A stretch of DNA of 64,000 nt from Namhaeicola sp039714555 (GTDB lineage: Bacteria; Bacteroidota; Bacteroidia; Flavobacteriales; Flavobacteriaceae). Below the pieces are notes generated by a model that saw only the letters and a program-made list of their open reading frames with translations, ran no database searches and was not told the origin of the DNA. Positions within the stretch are counted from its first letter, which is position 1; the number at the start of each line of letters is the position of its first letter. The translations under genes were made by a program, and so were the position numbers. The stretch spans positions 80,588-144,587 of the forward strand of contig JBDLJB010000004.1 of NCBI GenBank assembly GCA_039714555.1. The letters are read 5' to 3'. This document shows, piece after piece, positions 43,541 to 52,868 of this stretch.

Positions 43541-43548
43541 TATTTTTG
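43541..43548 (+). promoter_or_regulatory. Candidate -7 box of the lipoprotein gene
   Basis: TATTTTTG fits TAnnTTTG and lies 36 bp before the start codon at 43585. No convincing -33 element was found. Confidence 0.35.
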
Positions 43549-43584
43549 TAACTAATTATTTAAATTTTTCAATTTTAAAAACTG

Positions 43585-44097
43585 ATGAAAAAACTATTTC
43601 TATTGCTATTTTTATTTTTTACTTTTTCATGTGATGATGGTGATTTTAATATTTCCAGTTTTGAATTTGAAGATACTGTAAATATGTGTATTACAGATAT
43701 TTATACTTTATATCGATTGAGTGATAATGGACATAAAGAGGCATTGATCGTTACCCTTACTGATGATCAGATTAAAAATTCAATTGAACCTGTTCTTCCT
43801 GTAAATGTTACTGAAACAGGAACATATACTGTTACCGATAGAATTTTTAATGATGAAGTAACAAAGAGTTATTTTTGCTCAATTATACCTCCAACAACAC
43901 CCAAAGTTACCAAAGACTGGCGTGGTGTATCAGGTACAATTGAAGTTATTAACAAGGCTGTATTAGATGAAAATGAAATAGATACAATAGCTTATGAACA
44001 TGTAATTATCTTACATGATGTTGTTTTAAAAAGTGGAGAAGAATCATTGATCTTTAATGATACATATCTCTTTGGTAGTTTTCAAACAGGGATCTAG
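43585..44097 (+). CDS. Hypothetical lipoprotein
   Basis: I do not recognise this 170-residue protein. It has a short signal peptide ending in FTFSC, with the cysteine near residue 16 followed by Asp-Asp, which suits a lipoprotein. The rest appears rich in beta strands, with alternating polar and hydrophobic residues (for example VTETGTYTVTDRIFNDEV and GTIEVINKAVLDENEID), and contains two further cysteines. It is a single gene between convergent and divergent neighbours with its own possible promoter. It is probably a small envelope protein of the kind common in Flavobacteriia. Confidence 0.7.
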   Translation: MKKLFLLLFLFFTFSCDDGDFNISSFEFEDTVNMCITDIYTLYRLSDNGHKEALIVTLTDDQIKNSIEPVLPVNVTETGTYTVTDRIFNDEVTKSYFCSIIPPTTPKVTKDWRGVSGTIEVINKAVLDENEIDTIAYEHVIILHDVVLKSGEESLIFNDTYLFGSFQTGI

Positions 44098-44133
44098 TTT
44101 TCATTAACAAGAAAATCTGTCAGAAAAATAATA

Positions 44134-45432
44134 TTAACTTTTTTTCTGAATTTCTTGAGCAATTCGTTGTACATCATCCATTACGCGAAGTAAATTTAAG
44201 CCCCAAAGTTTTGCAATTTCATCTTCGGTATATCCTCTTTTAACCAATTCGTGTGTAACATTAAATGTTTCTGAGGCATCTTTCCAACCGCTTATTCCAC
44301 CACCACCATCAAAATCAGAGCTAATACCAACATGATCAATGCCAATGAGCTTTACCATATAATCAATATGGTCAACAAAGTCAGATACATTCACAGGAGG
44401 TGATATTTTTTCTGCTTCAATAATTAATGGTTTTGCTTTTACTTTAAGGTTTTTTAATGTATTATTGTAAATATCTAAATCGGTTTTAGTTAACTCTTTA
44501 CGTTCTTTTCTGTCTAAAATTTTAAATCCATTTTCTTCGGCCAATTTTTCTAAAACTTCTTTTTTTGCATTCTTATAGGCATTATTCTTTTCAAAATTAA
44601 CATATCCGGCAAAAGCCACTGTTTGTACAACACCTCCATTTTCTTTTAATAGTAAAAGTTGTTCATCATCTAAATCTCTACTGTGATTGCAAAGTGCTCT
44701 CGCCGAAGAATGAGAAGCGATCAAAGGGGCTTTTGAATATTTTATCATATCCATAAAAGATTTTTTAGAAGGATGAGAAACATCTATCATCATTCCCAAT
44801 CTATTCATTTCCTTTATTACCGCTATCCCAATTTTACTCAAACCATTATGAAGCCATACATCATCTTTTTCACCTGTGTTTGAATCACAAAACTGACTGT
44901 GACCTTGATGTGAAAGCGACATATATCTGGCACCCAGATCATAAAATATTTTGATATTTGACAAGTCAGTTCCAATAGGATAAGCATTTTCAACCCCGAT
45001 CATAACAACCTTTTTACCTGATTTATGTATTCTTTTGACATCAGAAGAAGTTAAAGCTAGTTCCATTTCATTTGGTGCATATACTTCTGTCAAACGATGA
45101 ATAGCATTAAATTTATCTATGGCTTCTTTGTAAACTTCAGCATAACTTTGCTCATTTAGTTCTCCTTGACCTGTATAGACAATTAACCAGGAAACATCTA
45201 AGCCTCCTTTTTTCATTTTGGGTAAATTTATTTGTGTGGGAAGATCATGGGTATAATTACGCTCTTGTGTAAAATTCTTGATATTGATATCATCATGCGA
45301 ATCAATAGTAATAACCCTTTCATGGATTTGTTTTGCTTTTTTGTATTGAATATCAGAAGGAATAGTACCTTGAGCAATGATATTGTTTTGAAAAAGAATA
45401 ATAAGGATTAAAGAAACTGAAGTTTTTTTCAT
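44134..45432 (-). CDS. Membrane dipeptidase, peptidase family M19
   Basis: The 432-residue protein has a signal peptide (about 1-20) and the renal dipeptidase TIM-barrel fold. Visible zinc-site motifs are TIDSHDDIN (His46, Asp48), VMIGVENAY with the bridging Glu, YMSLSHQGHSQFCDSN, MIDVSHPSKKS and LIASHSSARALCNHSRD, then HVGISSDFDGGGG with the catalytic-site aspartate. Family members cleave dipeptides, including those with a D-residue at the C-terminus. Export suggests nutrient peptide or cell-wall peptide use. The stop lies 36 bp from the stop of the convergent lipoprotein gene; a weak AT-rich hairpin spans the gap. Confidence 0.93.
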   Translation of the reverse strand: MKKTSVSLILIILFQNNIIAQGTIPSDIQYKKAKQIHERVITIDSHDDINIKNFTQERNYTHDLPTQINLPKMKKGGLDVSWLIVYTGQGELNEQSYAEVYKEAIDKFNAIHRLTEVYAPNEMELALTSSDVKRIHKSGKKVVMIGVENAYPIGTDLSNIKIFYDLGARYMSLSHQGHSQFCDSNTGEKDDVWLHNGLSKIGIAVIKEMNRLGMMIDVSHPSKKSFMDMIKYSKAPLIASHSSARALCNHSRDLDDEQLLLLKENGGVVQTVAFAGYVNFEKNNAYKNAKKEVLEKLAEENGFKILDRKERKELTKTDLDIYNNTLKNLKVKAKPLIIEAEKISPPVNVSDFVDHIDYMVKLIGIDHVGISSDFDGGGGISGWKDASETFNVTHELVKRGYTEDEIAKLWGLNLLRVMDDVQRIAQEIQKKS

Positions 45433-45535
45433 GATGATTTTTTATAACTTGTATTACAATTGTAAATATATAGCAAACATTTTCATAAAATTTTAAAAGT
45501 AATATTTGAATTTACTAAGAAAAATAATGAAGTAT

Positions 45536-47608
45536 TTATTTTAATAATTCCGGGTTATTCAGGATTAATTCTATCTTTTTAATAATTACAGTGATCTGAT
45601 TCATTTGTTCTTCAATATTTCTAAAGAACATACTTATATCTCTGTTTATCCAACTTTCAGAAATCACTCTTGCACCAAGGCTAATTCTTAAAACAGCAGT
45701 TTTCTGATCAGATCTATGCATTACATTAACTGCTTGACCAATATGACATTTTTGAGCAGCAAGTCTTATGGTTTCTAGAGGTGATTTTTTAAATTGATCT
45801 GAAATATCAGTATTTAACAATAAATAAAGTTTCTTTACATTATCAATATCTAATACTTCATTATTTTTTAGGATAAAGAAAGGAAAAATTGTACGAATAT
45901 TTCTAAGTCCAAATTCTTCACTATTATAAGAGTTAATTTTTGTTTCGTCATCAAAAAGTGGTTCTAAAAAAGATGCTTCTTTAATAGAATCTTCTACAAA
46001 ATTGCAAAACATTTCAATTCCCAAATTTCTGTATAAAATAGGTGTTTTATAATACCTATCCATTTCAACTATGGCTGCATTCCAGCGCATGTAAGAGCCA
46101 TAATTAAATCCATCAGACAATTCTTTAGAACATTGCCAAGAAGCTGGCCAATCAGAACGGTTGTAATAATGGTTTAAACCTTTAGGTAAAGTATTTTTTA
46201 TAGAAACAATTGATCTGCTTATGCTTTTAGGCACAATTAATGCTCCTGCATAAGGAGGGCCTGTAAAATACTTACTACCAGTTATAGTAATGATATATCC
46301 TTTATTTAAATAATTTTGTATGTCTTTTGGATCTAACCTAAGCTGTGCTCCATCTACAATAATTTGCATTGATAAATTGTTAAGCTTATCTAGCTTTTGA
46401 ATCATTTCTTCACTAGGTGATTGATAACCTAATTTTGATTGATCCATAGCATGCAAAACAACATGTCTTCCCAATTCATTAGTTTTTGAAATGGCAGCAA
46501 AAACTTCTTTATCTAATTGTGGTGTTGATTTTAATGAACCATTTTCATCTCTTAAAGGAATCTCTATCAAATCGATATCTCTGAACCCATCTATTTTATT
46601 ACCTTTTTTTACCGGATGATTCAAAGCGGTTGTATTCTCAAAATGCCATCCTTTCAGTGCAGCCGGAACACCACTTCCTGTTTCTTCAGATGCTACCAAA
46701 ACATGTGTTATTTCCTTATCGGAAATAATTTGTGTTATTGCAGCAATTTGAAGAGAAGAATCAGTACCTGAAGGTGAAAAGATAATTTGACATTCATCGT
46801 TGATCTTAAGGGCTTTTCTTAGATTGGTTTTTAATGATTCTGAAAATTCAATAGTTGTTTTTTTGAAACCGTTCTTTAAACTTTTTTGAATTAAAATTGT
46901 TCTAGCTTTGTCTGTTCTGTCAAAGGCAAAGTTTGATACACTGGTGGCAGTTGAAGAAGCAAAAGTAAATGCTTCAGGCCTTGGGAACGGTCTGCAGCCA
47001 TATTTATTTAACAATTCAACTTCATCAATATTTAATCTGAGATCTCCTCCTGACATTAATAAATATTCTGTTGGTTTTGCAAGGTTTTCAAGGATTGGTT
47101 CCCAAGATTTTTTAAACTTATTGTTTGAATTATTTAATCCATGAAAAGATTGTAATTCTTTATATTTAAATAAGGATTCAGTATTTATATCTTCATTATT
47201 TTTGATCAAATCAGTAAGAAAGTAATCATAATCATTTAATATATCTTTATCTTCTTTTGGTAACAATTCATAAAAAATTTGAGTTACTTTAAGTGCAGCA
47301 AGATCACATAAAACAGAATCAGATTTTTCTTTACCTAAAGCTCTATACCATATTTGCCATTCAATTCCATACCTTAAATGGATTAAAGCTACAGCCGGTT
47401 TATCTAGAAATGCCGAACCAATTTTGATTGATTCACCAGGAATAATTTTGAATAGATCAGGTTCACTATTAGATGTAATAATGTTTATACTGTTTATTTT
47501 TGGTACTGTATTAAATCTTTTTAGAATTCTAACCAGATAGTTCACATTTTCTCTTTCAAATAGACTGGTTCTATTATATTGATCTTCAATTAATACATTT
47601 TTATCCAT
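45536..47608 (-). CDS. Uncharacterised PLP-dependent (fold type I) protein, 690 residues
   Basis: I cannot name this family. The central part resembles fold type I PLP enzymes: a phosphate-binding loop FSPSGTDSSLQIAAI (about 278-292), the aspartate of IIVDGAQLRLD (Asp419) and a lysine in TITGSKYFTGPPYAG (Lys446) at the right spacing for the internal aldimine, somewhat like class V aminotransferases and cysteine desulfurases. The N-terminal 200 residues and the C-terminal 150 residues have no recognised domain, and the protein is almost twice the usual length. There is no signal peptide. It stands alone between a dipeptidase and a long intergenic region. The reaction is unknown. Confidence 0.7.
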   Translation of the reverse strand: MDKNVLIEDQYNRTSLFERENVNYLVRILKRFNTVPKINSINIITSNSEPDLFKIIPGESIKIGSAFLDKPAVALIHLRYGIEWQIWYRALGKEKSDSVLCDLAALKVTQIFYELLPKEDKDILNDYDYFLTDLIKNNEDINTESLFKYKELQSFHGLNNSNNKFKKSWEPILENLAKPTEYLLMSGGDLRLNIDEVELLNKYGCRPFPRPEAFTFASSTATSVSNFAFDRTDKARTILIQKSLKNGFKKTTIEFSESLKTNLRKALKINDECQIIFSPSGTDSSLQIAAITQIISDKEITHVLVASEETGSGVPAALKGWHFENTTALNHPVKKGNKIDGFRDIDLIEIPLRDENGSLKSTPQLDKEVFAAISKTNELGRHVVLHAMDQSKLGYQSPSEEMIQKLDKLNNLSMQIIVDGAQLRLDPKDIQNYLNKGYIITITGSKYFTGPPYAGALIVPKSISRSIVSIKNTLPKGLNHYYNRSDWPASWQCSKELSDGFNYGSYMRWNAAIVEMDRYYKTPILYRNLGIEMFCNFVEDSIKEASFLEPLFDDETKINSYNSEEFGLRNIRTIFPFFILKNNEVLDIDNVKKLYLLLNTDISDQFKKSPLETIRLAAQKCHIGQAVNVMHRSDQKTAVLRISLGARVISESWINRDISMFFRNIEEQMNQITVIIKKIELILNNPELLK

Positions 47609-48155
47609 AAGTAGATTAATTATAATTGTTTATTAAAAAACTTCAAAATTGTTAAATTAATTTGTATCTAATTGGTAATTAGAATATTAAATACAACGTA
47701 AAACAAATTACTCGATTTGTAAAATTATAGTTTTTTTAAACATAATAAAGGATTATTTTATAGTATTTATGTAACTATTGCAACTTCTAAACAAATACAA
47801 GTTCTTAAAATATATAATTTAATAAAATATTTGTTTGAAATTTGATAAAATAAATAAAAATAATTCTAAAATTTTAAAGGTTGTATTTTTAGCAATCAAA
47901 ACGATTATTAAATTAATAATATATCAACTATATTTTAGTGATATTTAAATATTAATTCAGTTTATTGAATTTCTTAAAATGTAAAGACTTAATAATGATA
48001 TTAGTTTATTATTTTTTTAATGAATTCAATTGTTTAATAACGTTGAACATTGTAAAAGTCAAAAGTTTAATAGTGTATTGTTTTTTTGTTTTTAGCTAAA
48101 TTTGCTTCCTTTTGATAAAAAATAAAATAATTATTTTTAAAATATTATATAAATT
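47609..48155. other. Long AT-rich intergenic region upstream of leuC
   Basis: This 547-bp gap between divergent genes is extremely AT-rich. It contains a plus-strand promoter candidate at 48097-48104. A short frame starting at about 47997 was checked as a leucine leader but has few Leu codons and no terminator after it. I see no RNA gene, repeat or convincing small protein. Confidence 0.5.
48097..48104 (+). promoter_or_regulatory. Candidate -7 box of the leu operon
   Basis: TAAATTTG matches TAnnTTTG exactly and lies 51 bp before leuC. TTG at 48078-48080, with 16 bases between, could serve as the -33 element. Confidence 0.5.
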
Positions 48156-49550
48156 ATGAGTAAAACATTATTTGATAAAGTTTGGGATACACATGTAGTT
48201 AAAAAGATTGAAGATGGACCTGATGTACTATTTATCGACCGACATTTAATTCATGAAGTTACCAGTCCGGTAGCTTTTTTAGGACTTAAAAGCAGGGGTA
48301 TAAATGTGATGTACCCTGAAAGAACTTTTGCCACTGCAGATCATAATACACCAACAATTAATCAACATTTGCCGGTTAGTGATCCTTTATCTGCTAATCA
48401 ATTAAAAGCTTTGGAGGAAAATGCAAAAGAACACGGTATTATTCATTGGGGTTTAGGAGATAAAGACAACGGTATTGTACATGTTGTTGGCCCTGAAAAC
48501 GGTATTACTTTACCTGGGGCAACAATTGTTTGTGGTGATTCACATACTTCAACACACGGTGCTTTTGGTGCCATTGCTTTTGGTATAGGGACATCAGAAG
48601 TAGAAATGGTTTTGTCTTCGCAAAGTATCATGCAACCCAAACCAAAAAAAATGCTTATCAATATTACTGGTGAATTGTCAAACGGAGTTACACCCAAAGA
48701 TGTAGCGCTTTACATTATTTCAAAATTAACAACTTCTGGTGCTACAGGTTATTTTGTTGAATATGCCGGAGATGTTTTTGAAGAAATGAGTATGGAAGGT
48801 AGAATGACCGTTTGCAATTTAAGTATTGAAATGGGTGCCCGAGGTGGAATGATTGCTCCAGATGAAAAGACTTATGATTATATAAAAGGCAGAAGATTTA
48901 CACCGAAAGATAAAGCATGGGATAAAGCGATGAATTATTGGGAAACATTAAAAACTGATGAAGATGCAGTTTTTGATTCAGAATTTTATTTTGATGCTAT
49001 AGATATCCAACCCATGATAACATATGGTACAAATCCGGGTATGGGAATTGAAATCTCAAAATCTATACCTAAGGCTGAAGAAATTGAAGGAGGAAAAAAG
49101 ACTTATGAAAAATCATTGAATTATATGGGATATAATGAAGGTGATGCAATGATAGGTAAAAAAATAGATTATGTCTTTTTAGGTAGTTGTACTAACGGTA
49201 GAATTGAAGATTTTAGGGCTTTTGCTTCTATTGTGAAAGGAAAGAAAAAAGCTGATGATGTTACAGTTTGGTTGGTTCCAGGATCTCATAAAGTAGAAGA
49301 TCAGATAAAAGAAGAAGGAATACTTGACATTTTAACTGATGCTGGTTTTGCTTTACGTCAACCGGGATGTTCAGCTTGTTTAGCAATGAATGATGATAAA
49401 GTTCCGGCAGGAAAATATTCAGTTAGTACTTCTAACAGAAATTTTGAAGGACGTCAAGGACCAGGTTCAAGAACTTTATTAGCAAGCCCATTGGTTGCAG
49501 CAGCAGCAGCGATTACAGGGAAAGTTACAGATCCCAGAGAATTAATATAA
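48156..49550 (+). CDS. leuC: 3-isopropylmalate dehydratase, large subunit
   Basis: With LeuD, this aconitase-like enzyme isomerises 2- to 3-isopropylmalate. The 464-residue product has FIDRHLIHEVTSPVAF, TADHNTPT, VCGDSHTSTHGAFGA and GIGTSEVEMVL. The three cluster cysteines are in LGSCTNGR (near 345) and PGCSACLAMN (near 405 and 408), and SNRNFEGRQGPGSRT is near the end. Length is typical for the bacterial LeuC type. It is the first gene of leuCDAB. In other genomes the same pair can also act on citramalate for isoleucine synthesis, which fits the uncertainty over leuA. Confidence 0.97.
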   Translation: MSKTLFDKVWDTHVVKKIEDGPDVLFIDRHLIHEVTSPVAFLGLKSRGINVMYPERTFATADHNTPTINQHLPVSDPLSANQLKALEENAKEHGIIHWGLGDKDNGIVHVVGPENGITLPGATIVCGDSHTSTHGAFGAIAFGIGTSEVEMVLSSQSIMQPKPKKMLINITGELSNGVTPKDVALYIISKLTTSGATGYFVEYAGDVFEEMSMEGRMTVCNLSIEMGARGGMIAPDEKTYDYIKGRRFTPKDKAWDKAMNYWETLKTDEDAVFDSEFYFDAIDIQPMITYGTNPGMGIEISKSIPKAEEIEGGKKTYEKSLNYMGYNEGDAMIGKKIDYVFLGSCTNGRIEDFRAFASIVKGKKKADDVTVWLVPGSHKVEDQIKEEGILDILTDAGFALRQPGCSACLAMNDDKVPAGKYSVSTSNRNFEGRQGPGSRTLLASPLVAAAAAITGKVTDPRELI

Positions 49551-49575
49551 ACCTACAGGCTAAAAACAATAAAAC

Positions 49576-50172
49576 ATGGCATACGACAAATTTAATATAT
49601 TAAAAAGTAGTGCTTATCCGCTACCCATAGAGAATGTGGATACTGATCAAATAATTCCGGCAAGGTTTTTAAAAGCGACAGAACGAAAAGGGTTTGGTGA
49701 TAATCTTTTTAGAGATTGGCGCTATGAAAGTAATGGTTCACCTAAACAGGATTTTGTTTTGAATGATAAGAAATACAAAGGTAAAATATTGGTAGGAGGT
49801 AAGAATTTTGGTTCAGGATCTTCAAGAGAGCACGCAGCTTGGGCGGTTTATGATTTTGGTTTTAGATGTGTGATCTCTAGTTTTTTTGCAGATATTTTTA
49901 AAAATAATTGTTTGAACATAGGAGTTTTACCGGTACAGGTAAGCGAAGAATTTGCACAAATGATATTTAATGCTATTGATGTAAACCCAAATACCGAAAT
50001 TGAAGTAGATCTGCCAAATCAAAAAGTAACTTTACTGGCAACAGGTGAAAGCGAATCTTTTGCAATCAATAGTTATAAAAAAGATAATATGATGAACGGT
50101 TTTGATGATATTGATTATTTGCAAAATATCAAAGAAGATATTCAGGAATTTACAAAATCAAGACCATTCTAA
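49576..50172 (+). CDS. leuD: 3-isopropylmalate dehydratase, small subunit
   Basis: The 198-residue swivel-domain subunit pairs with LeuC. It shows NVDTDQIIPARFLK near the start, LVGGKNFGSGSSREHAAWAV, the substrate-recognition loop of the aconitase family, and FADIFKNNCLNIGVLPV. Length and motifs match bacterial LeuD. It lies 25 bp after leuC and 26 bp before leuA, so it is cotranscribed with both. Confidence 0.97.
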   Translation: MAYDKFNILKSSAYPLPIENVDTDQIIPARFLKATERKGFGDNLFRDWRYESNGSPKQDFVLNDKKYKGKILVGGKNFGSGSSREHAAWAVYDFGFRCVISSFFADIFKNNCLNIGVLPVQVSEEFAQMIFNAIDVNPNTEIEVDLPNQKVTLLATGESESFAINSYKKDNMMNGFDDIDYLQNIKEDIQEFTKSRPF

Positions 50173-50198
50173 ATATTCATAAATATTAAATATATAAA

Positions 50199-51716
50199 AT
50201 GGAAAGACGAAAAGTTGAAATTATGGATACTACCCTCCGCGATGGAGAACAAACCAGCGGTGTGTCCTTTTCTGCAAAAGAAAAACTGACCATTGCCCAA
50301 CTTTTATTGGAAGAATTGAGAGTCGATCGTATTGAAATTGCTTCAACAAGGGTTTCTAAAGGTGAATTTGAGGCAGTTAAAAGAATAACTGAATGGGCGG
50401 GAGCAAATAATTGTTTAAATAAAGTTGAAGTATTATCATTTGTTGATAATGGTTTATCAATAGATTGGATGATTCAAAGTGGCGCAAAAGTCCAAAATTT
50501 ACTCACAAAAGGTTCAATTAATCATTTAAAACATCAGCTTAAAAAAACTCCTGAAGAACACTTTAGGGAAATTGCTGAAGTAATTGATCTAGCTCAAAAA
50601 AAAGATATTGAAACAAATGTATATTTAGAAGATTGGAGTAACGGTATGAAAAACTCTCCCGAATATGTATTTCAATTTTTAGATTTTTTGACTACTCAAC
50701 CAATTATTAGAGTTTTGTTACCCGATACTCTTGGAGTTCTTTCACCTAGTGAGAGCTATAAATTCATAGCTCAAATACGTCAAAAGTATCCAAAAATGCA
50801 TATTGATTTTCATGCACATAACGATTATGATTTGGGTGTTTCAAATGTATTAGAAGGTATAAAAGCCGGAGCTAATGGAGTTCATTTAACTTTAAATGGA
50901 ATGGGTGAAAGGGCAGGAAATGCACCTTTAGCAAGTGTAGTAGCAGTAATTAATGATTTTTTACCTGATGTAGAAATAAATGTTAATGAAAAAGCACTGT
51001 ATACGGTAAGTAAATTAGTTGAAACTTTCTCTGGTTTTAGAATTCCTGTAAATAAACCAGTTTTGGGTGAGAATGTTTTTACGCAAACTGCTGGAATACA
51101 CGCAGATGGTGATAAAAAGAAGAACTTGTATTTTAATGATCTTCTTCCTGAAAGATTTGGCAGAAAACGTCAATATGCACTCGGAAAAACTTCTGGTAAA
51201 GCTAATATTCAGAAGAATTTACAAGAATTAGGCTTACATTTAAGTGATAATGATATTGCAAAAGTAACCCAAAGAATCATTGAATTGGGTGATAAAAAAG
51301 AAGTTGTTACTCAAGATGATCTGCCATATATTATAAGTGATGTTTTGCGTAGTAAGATGTATGAGGAAAACATAAAAATAAACTCTTATGTATTGACCCA
51401 TTCCAAAGGATTAAGACCATCTACAACTATTTCAGTAACAATTAATGAAGAAGTATTTGAAGAGCATGCTCAAGGAGACGGGCAGTTTGATGCTTTTATG
51501 AATGCTTTAAGAAGCGTATACGATAAAAAGGGTATGGAATTACCAAAATTAACCGATTATATCGTTAGAATTCCTCCGGGCTCTGCTTCTGATGCACTTT
51601 GTGAAACAGTAATCACCTGGAAAAAAGGAGAAAAAGTATTTAAAACCAGAGGTTTAGATTCTGATCAAACAGTTTCGGCAATAGTAGCAACTCAAAAAAT
51701 GTTAAATATTATTTAG
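50199..51716 (+). CDS. leuA: 2-isopropylmalate synthase / citramalate synthase family protein
   Basis: The 505-residue protein condenses acetyl-CoA with a 2-oxo acid. The catalytic barrel (about 1-280) has IMDTTLRDGEQTSGVSFS, VLLPDTLGVLSP, the metal-binding DFHAHNDYDLG and HLTLNGMGERAGNAPL; a linker follows with FTQTAGIHADG, and a LeuA-type C-terminal regulatory domain (about 390-505) where leucine or isoleucine would bind. Its position between leuD and leuB favours isopropylmalate synthase, but sequence by eye cannot separate this from citramalate synthase of the isoleucine route, which has the same domains. The gene symbol rests on operon context. Confidence 0.85.
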   Translation: MERRKVEIMDTTLRDGEQTSGVSFSAKEKLTIAQLLLEELRVDRIEIASTRVSKGEFEAVKRITEWAGANNCLNKVEVLSFVDNGLSIDWMIQSGAKVQNLLTKGSINHLKHQLKKTPEEHFREIAEVIDLAQKKDIETNVYLEDWSNGMKNSPEYVFQFLDFLTTQPIIRVLLPDTLGVLSPSESYKFIAQIRQKYPKMHIDFHAHNDYDLGVSNVLEGIKAGANGVHLTLNGMGERAGNAPLASVVAVINDFLPDVEINVNEKALYTVSKLVETFSGFRIPVNKPVLGENVFTQTAGIHADGDKKKNLYFNDLLPERFGRKRQYALGKTSGKANIQKNLQELGLHLSDNDIAKVTQRIIELGDKKEVVTQDDLPYIISDVLRSKMYEENIKINSYVLTHSKGLRPSTTISVTINEEVFEEHAQGDGQFDAFMNALRSVYDKKGMELPKLTDYIVRIPPGSASDALCETVITWKKGEKVFKTRGLDSDQTVSAIVATQKMLNII

Positions 51717-51755
51717 AATTAAAATTATAGTTAAGAAAAGTTTAAACTTTAGAAA

Positions 51756-52814
51756 ATGAAATTAAATATTGCACTTTTAGCCGGTGACGGCATAGGCCCT
51801 GAAGTAATTGATCAAGCTGTAAAAGTATGTGATGCAGTGGCAATAAAATTTGATCATGAAATTAACTGGACGCCTGCATTGACCGGCGCAGCAGCAATTG
51901 ATGCTGTTGGTGAACCATATCCTGATGAAACACATGAAATTTGTATAAAAGCAGATGCAGTTTTGTTTGGTGCCATTGGTCATCCAAGATTTGACAATGA
52001 CCCATCTGCAAAGGTAAGACCTGAACAAGGTTTACTCAAGATGCGAAAAAAATTAGGTTTATTTGCTAATGTTCGTCCAACTTTTACATTTCCTTCATTA
52101 ATTGATAATTCACCTTTAAAAAGAGAACGTATTGAAGGTACTGATCTTGTTTTTTTACGTGAATTGACCGGAGGAATCTATTTTGGTGAAAAAGGAAGGA
52201 AAGATGATGGTGAAACAGCCTTTGATAACTGTGTATATACTAGAAAGGAAGTTACCCGTTTGGCAAAAAAAGGATTTGAATTAGCCATGACACGTACTAA
52301 AAAATTGTGTTGTGTTGATAAAGCCAATGTTTTGGAAACTTCTAGATTGTGGCGTGAAACTGTACAAGCAATGGAAAAAGATTATCCGGAAGTAGAAGTA
52401 AGTTATGAATTTGTTGACGCCGTTGCCATGCGTTTGGTGCAATGGCCAAACAGTTATGATGTTTTGATCACTGAAAATCTTTTTGGTGATATTTTAACAG
52501 ATGAAGCTTCAGTAATTTCCGGATCTATGGGCTTAATGCCATCGGCTTCTGTAGGTGAGAAAACATCACTTTATGAGCCAATTCATGGCTCTTATCCGCA
52601 AGCTGCCGGTAAAGATATTGCCAACCCATTAGCTACTGTTTTATCTGCTGCTATGATGTTTGAAGATGCTTTTGGTTTAACTAAAGAAGCTAAAACAATT
52701 AGAGACGCTGTAAATAAATCTTTAGCAGAGGGTTTTGTAACTGAAGATCTTGCAGGTAAATCTAAATCATATAAAACCAGTGAAGTAGGGGATTGGTTGG
52801 TAAAAAATATTTAA
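51756..52814 (+). CDS. leuB: 3-isopropylmalate dehydrogenase
   Basis: LeuB oxidises and decarboxylates 3-isopropylmalate with NAD. The 352-residue product begins IALLAGDGIGPEV and has LFGAIGHPRFD, LGLFANVRP, LVFLRELTGGIYFGEKG with the substrate arginines and tyrosine, DKANVLETSRLWRE with the catalytic lysine, TENLFGDILTDEASVISGSMGLMPSAS in two adjacent motifs, and the NAD-site EPIHGSYPQAAGKDIANPLA, quoted here in the family's standard order. It ends the leuCDAB operon 40 bp after leuA and is followed by a strong terminator. Confidence 0.97.
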   Translation: MKLNIALLAGDGIGPEVIDQAVKVCDAVAIKFDHEINWTPALTGAAAIDAVGEPYPDETHEICIKADAVLFGAIGHPRFDNDPSAKVRPEQGLLKMRKKLGLFANVRPTFTFPSLIDNSPLKRERIEGTDLVFLRELTGGIYFGEKGRKDDGETAFDNCVYTRKEVTRLAKKGFELAMTRTKKLCCVDKANVLETSRLWRETVQAMEKDYPEVEVSYEFVDAVAMRLVQWPNSYDVLITENLFGDILTDEASVISGSMGLMPSASVGEKTSLYEPIHGSYPQAAGKDIANPLATVLSAAMMFEDAFGLTKEAKTIRDAVNKSLAEGFVTEDLAGKSKSYKTSEVGDWLVKNI

Positions 52815-52833
52815 AAATAAAGTTCAATATTTT

Positions 52834-52866
52834 AAAAACGCAAATAATATCTTTTTTGCGTTTTTT
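52834..52866. terminator. Bidirectional terminator between leuB and ppc
   Basis: AAAAACGCAAA (52834-52844) pairs with TTTGCGTTTTT (52855-52865) over 11 bp with a ten-base loop, continuing into a T-run at 52861-52866. The A-run on the other side makes it work for ppc on the minus strand, whose stop lies at 52869. Confidence 0.88.
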
Positions 52867-52868
52867 AT

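Noticed and set aside
44121..44148. Possible terminator between the convergent lipoprotein and dipeptidase genes
   Set aside because: CAGAAAAA and TTTTTCTG can pair, but the stem is nearly all A-T and extends into the dipeptidase coding end, so it is too weak to list.
47997..48100. Possible leucine leader peptide before leuC
   Set aside because: The short frame has scattered Leu codons only, no run of them, and no terminator hairpin follows before leuC.
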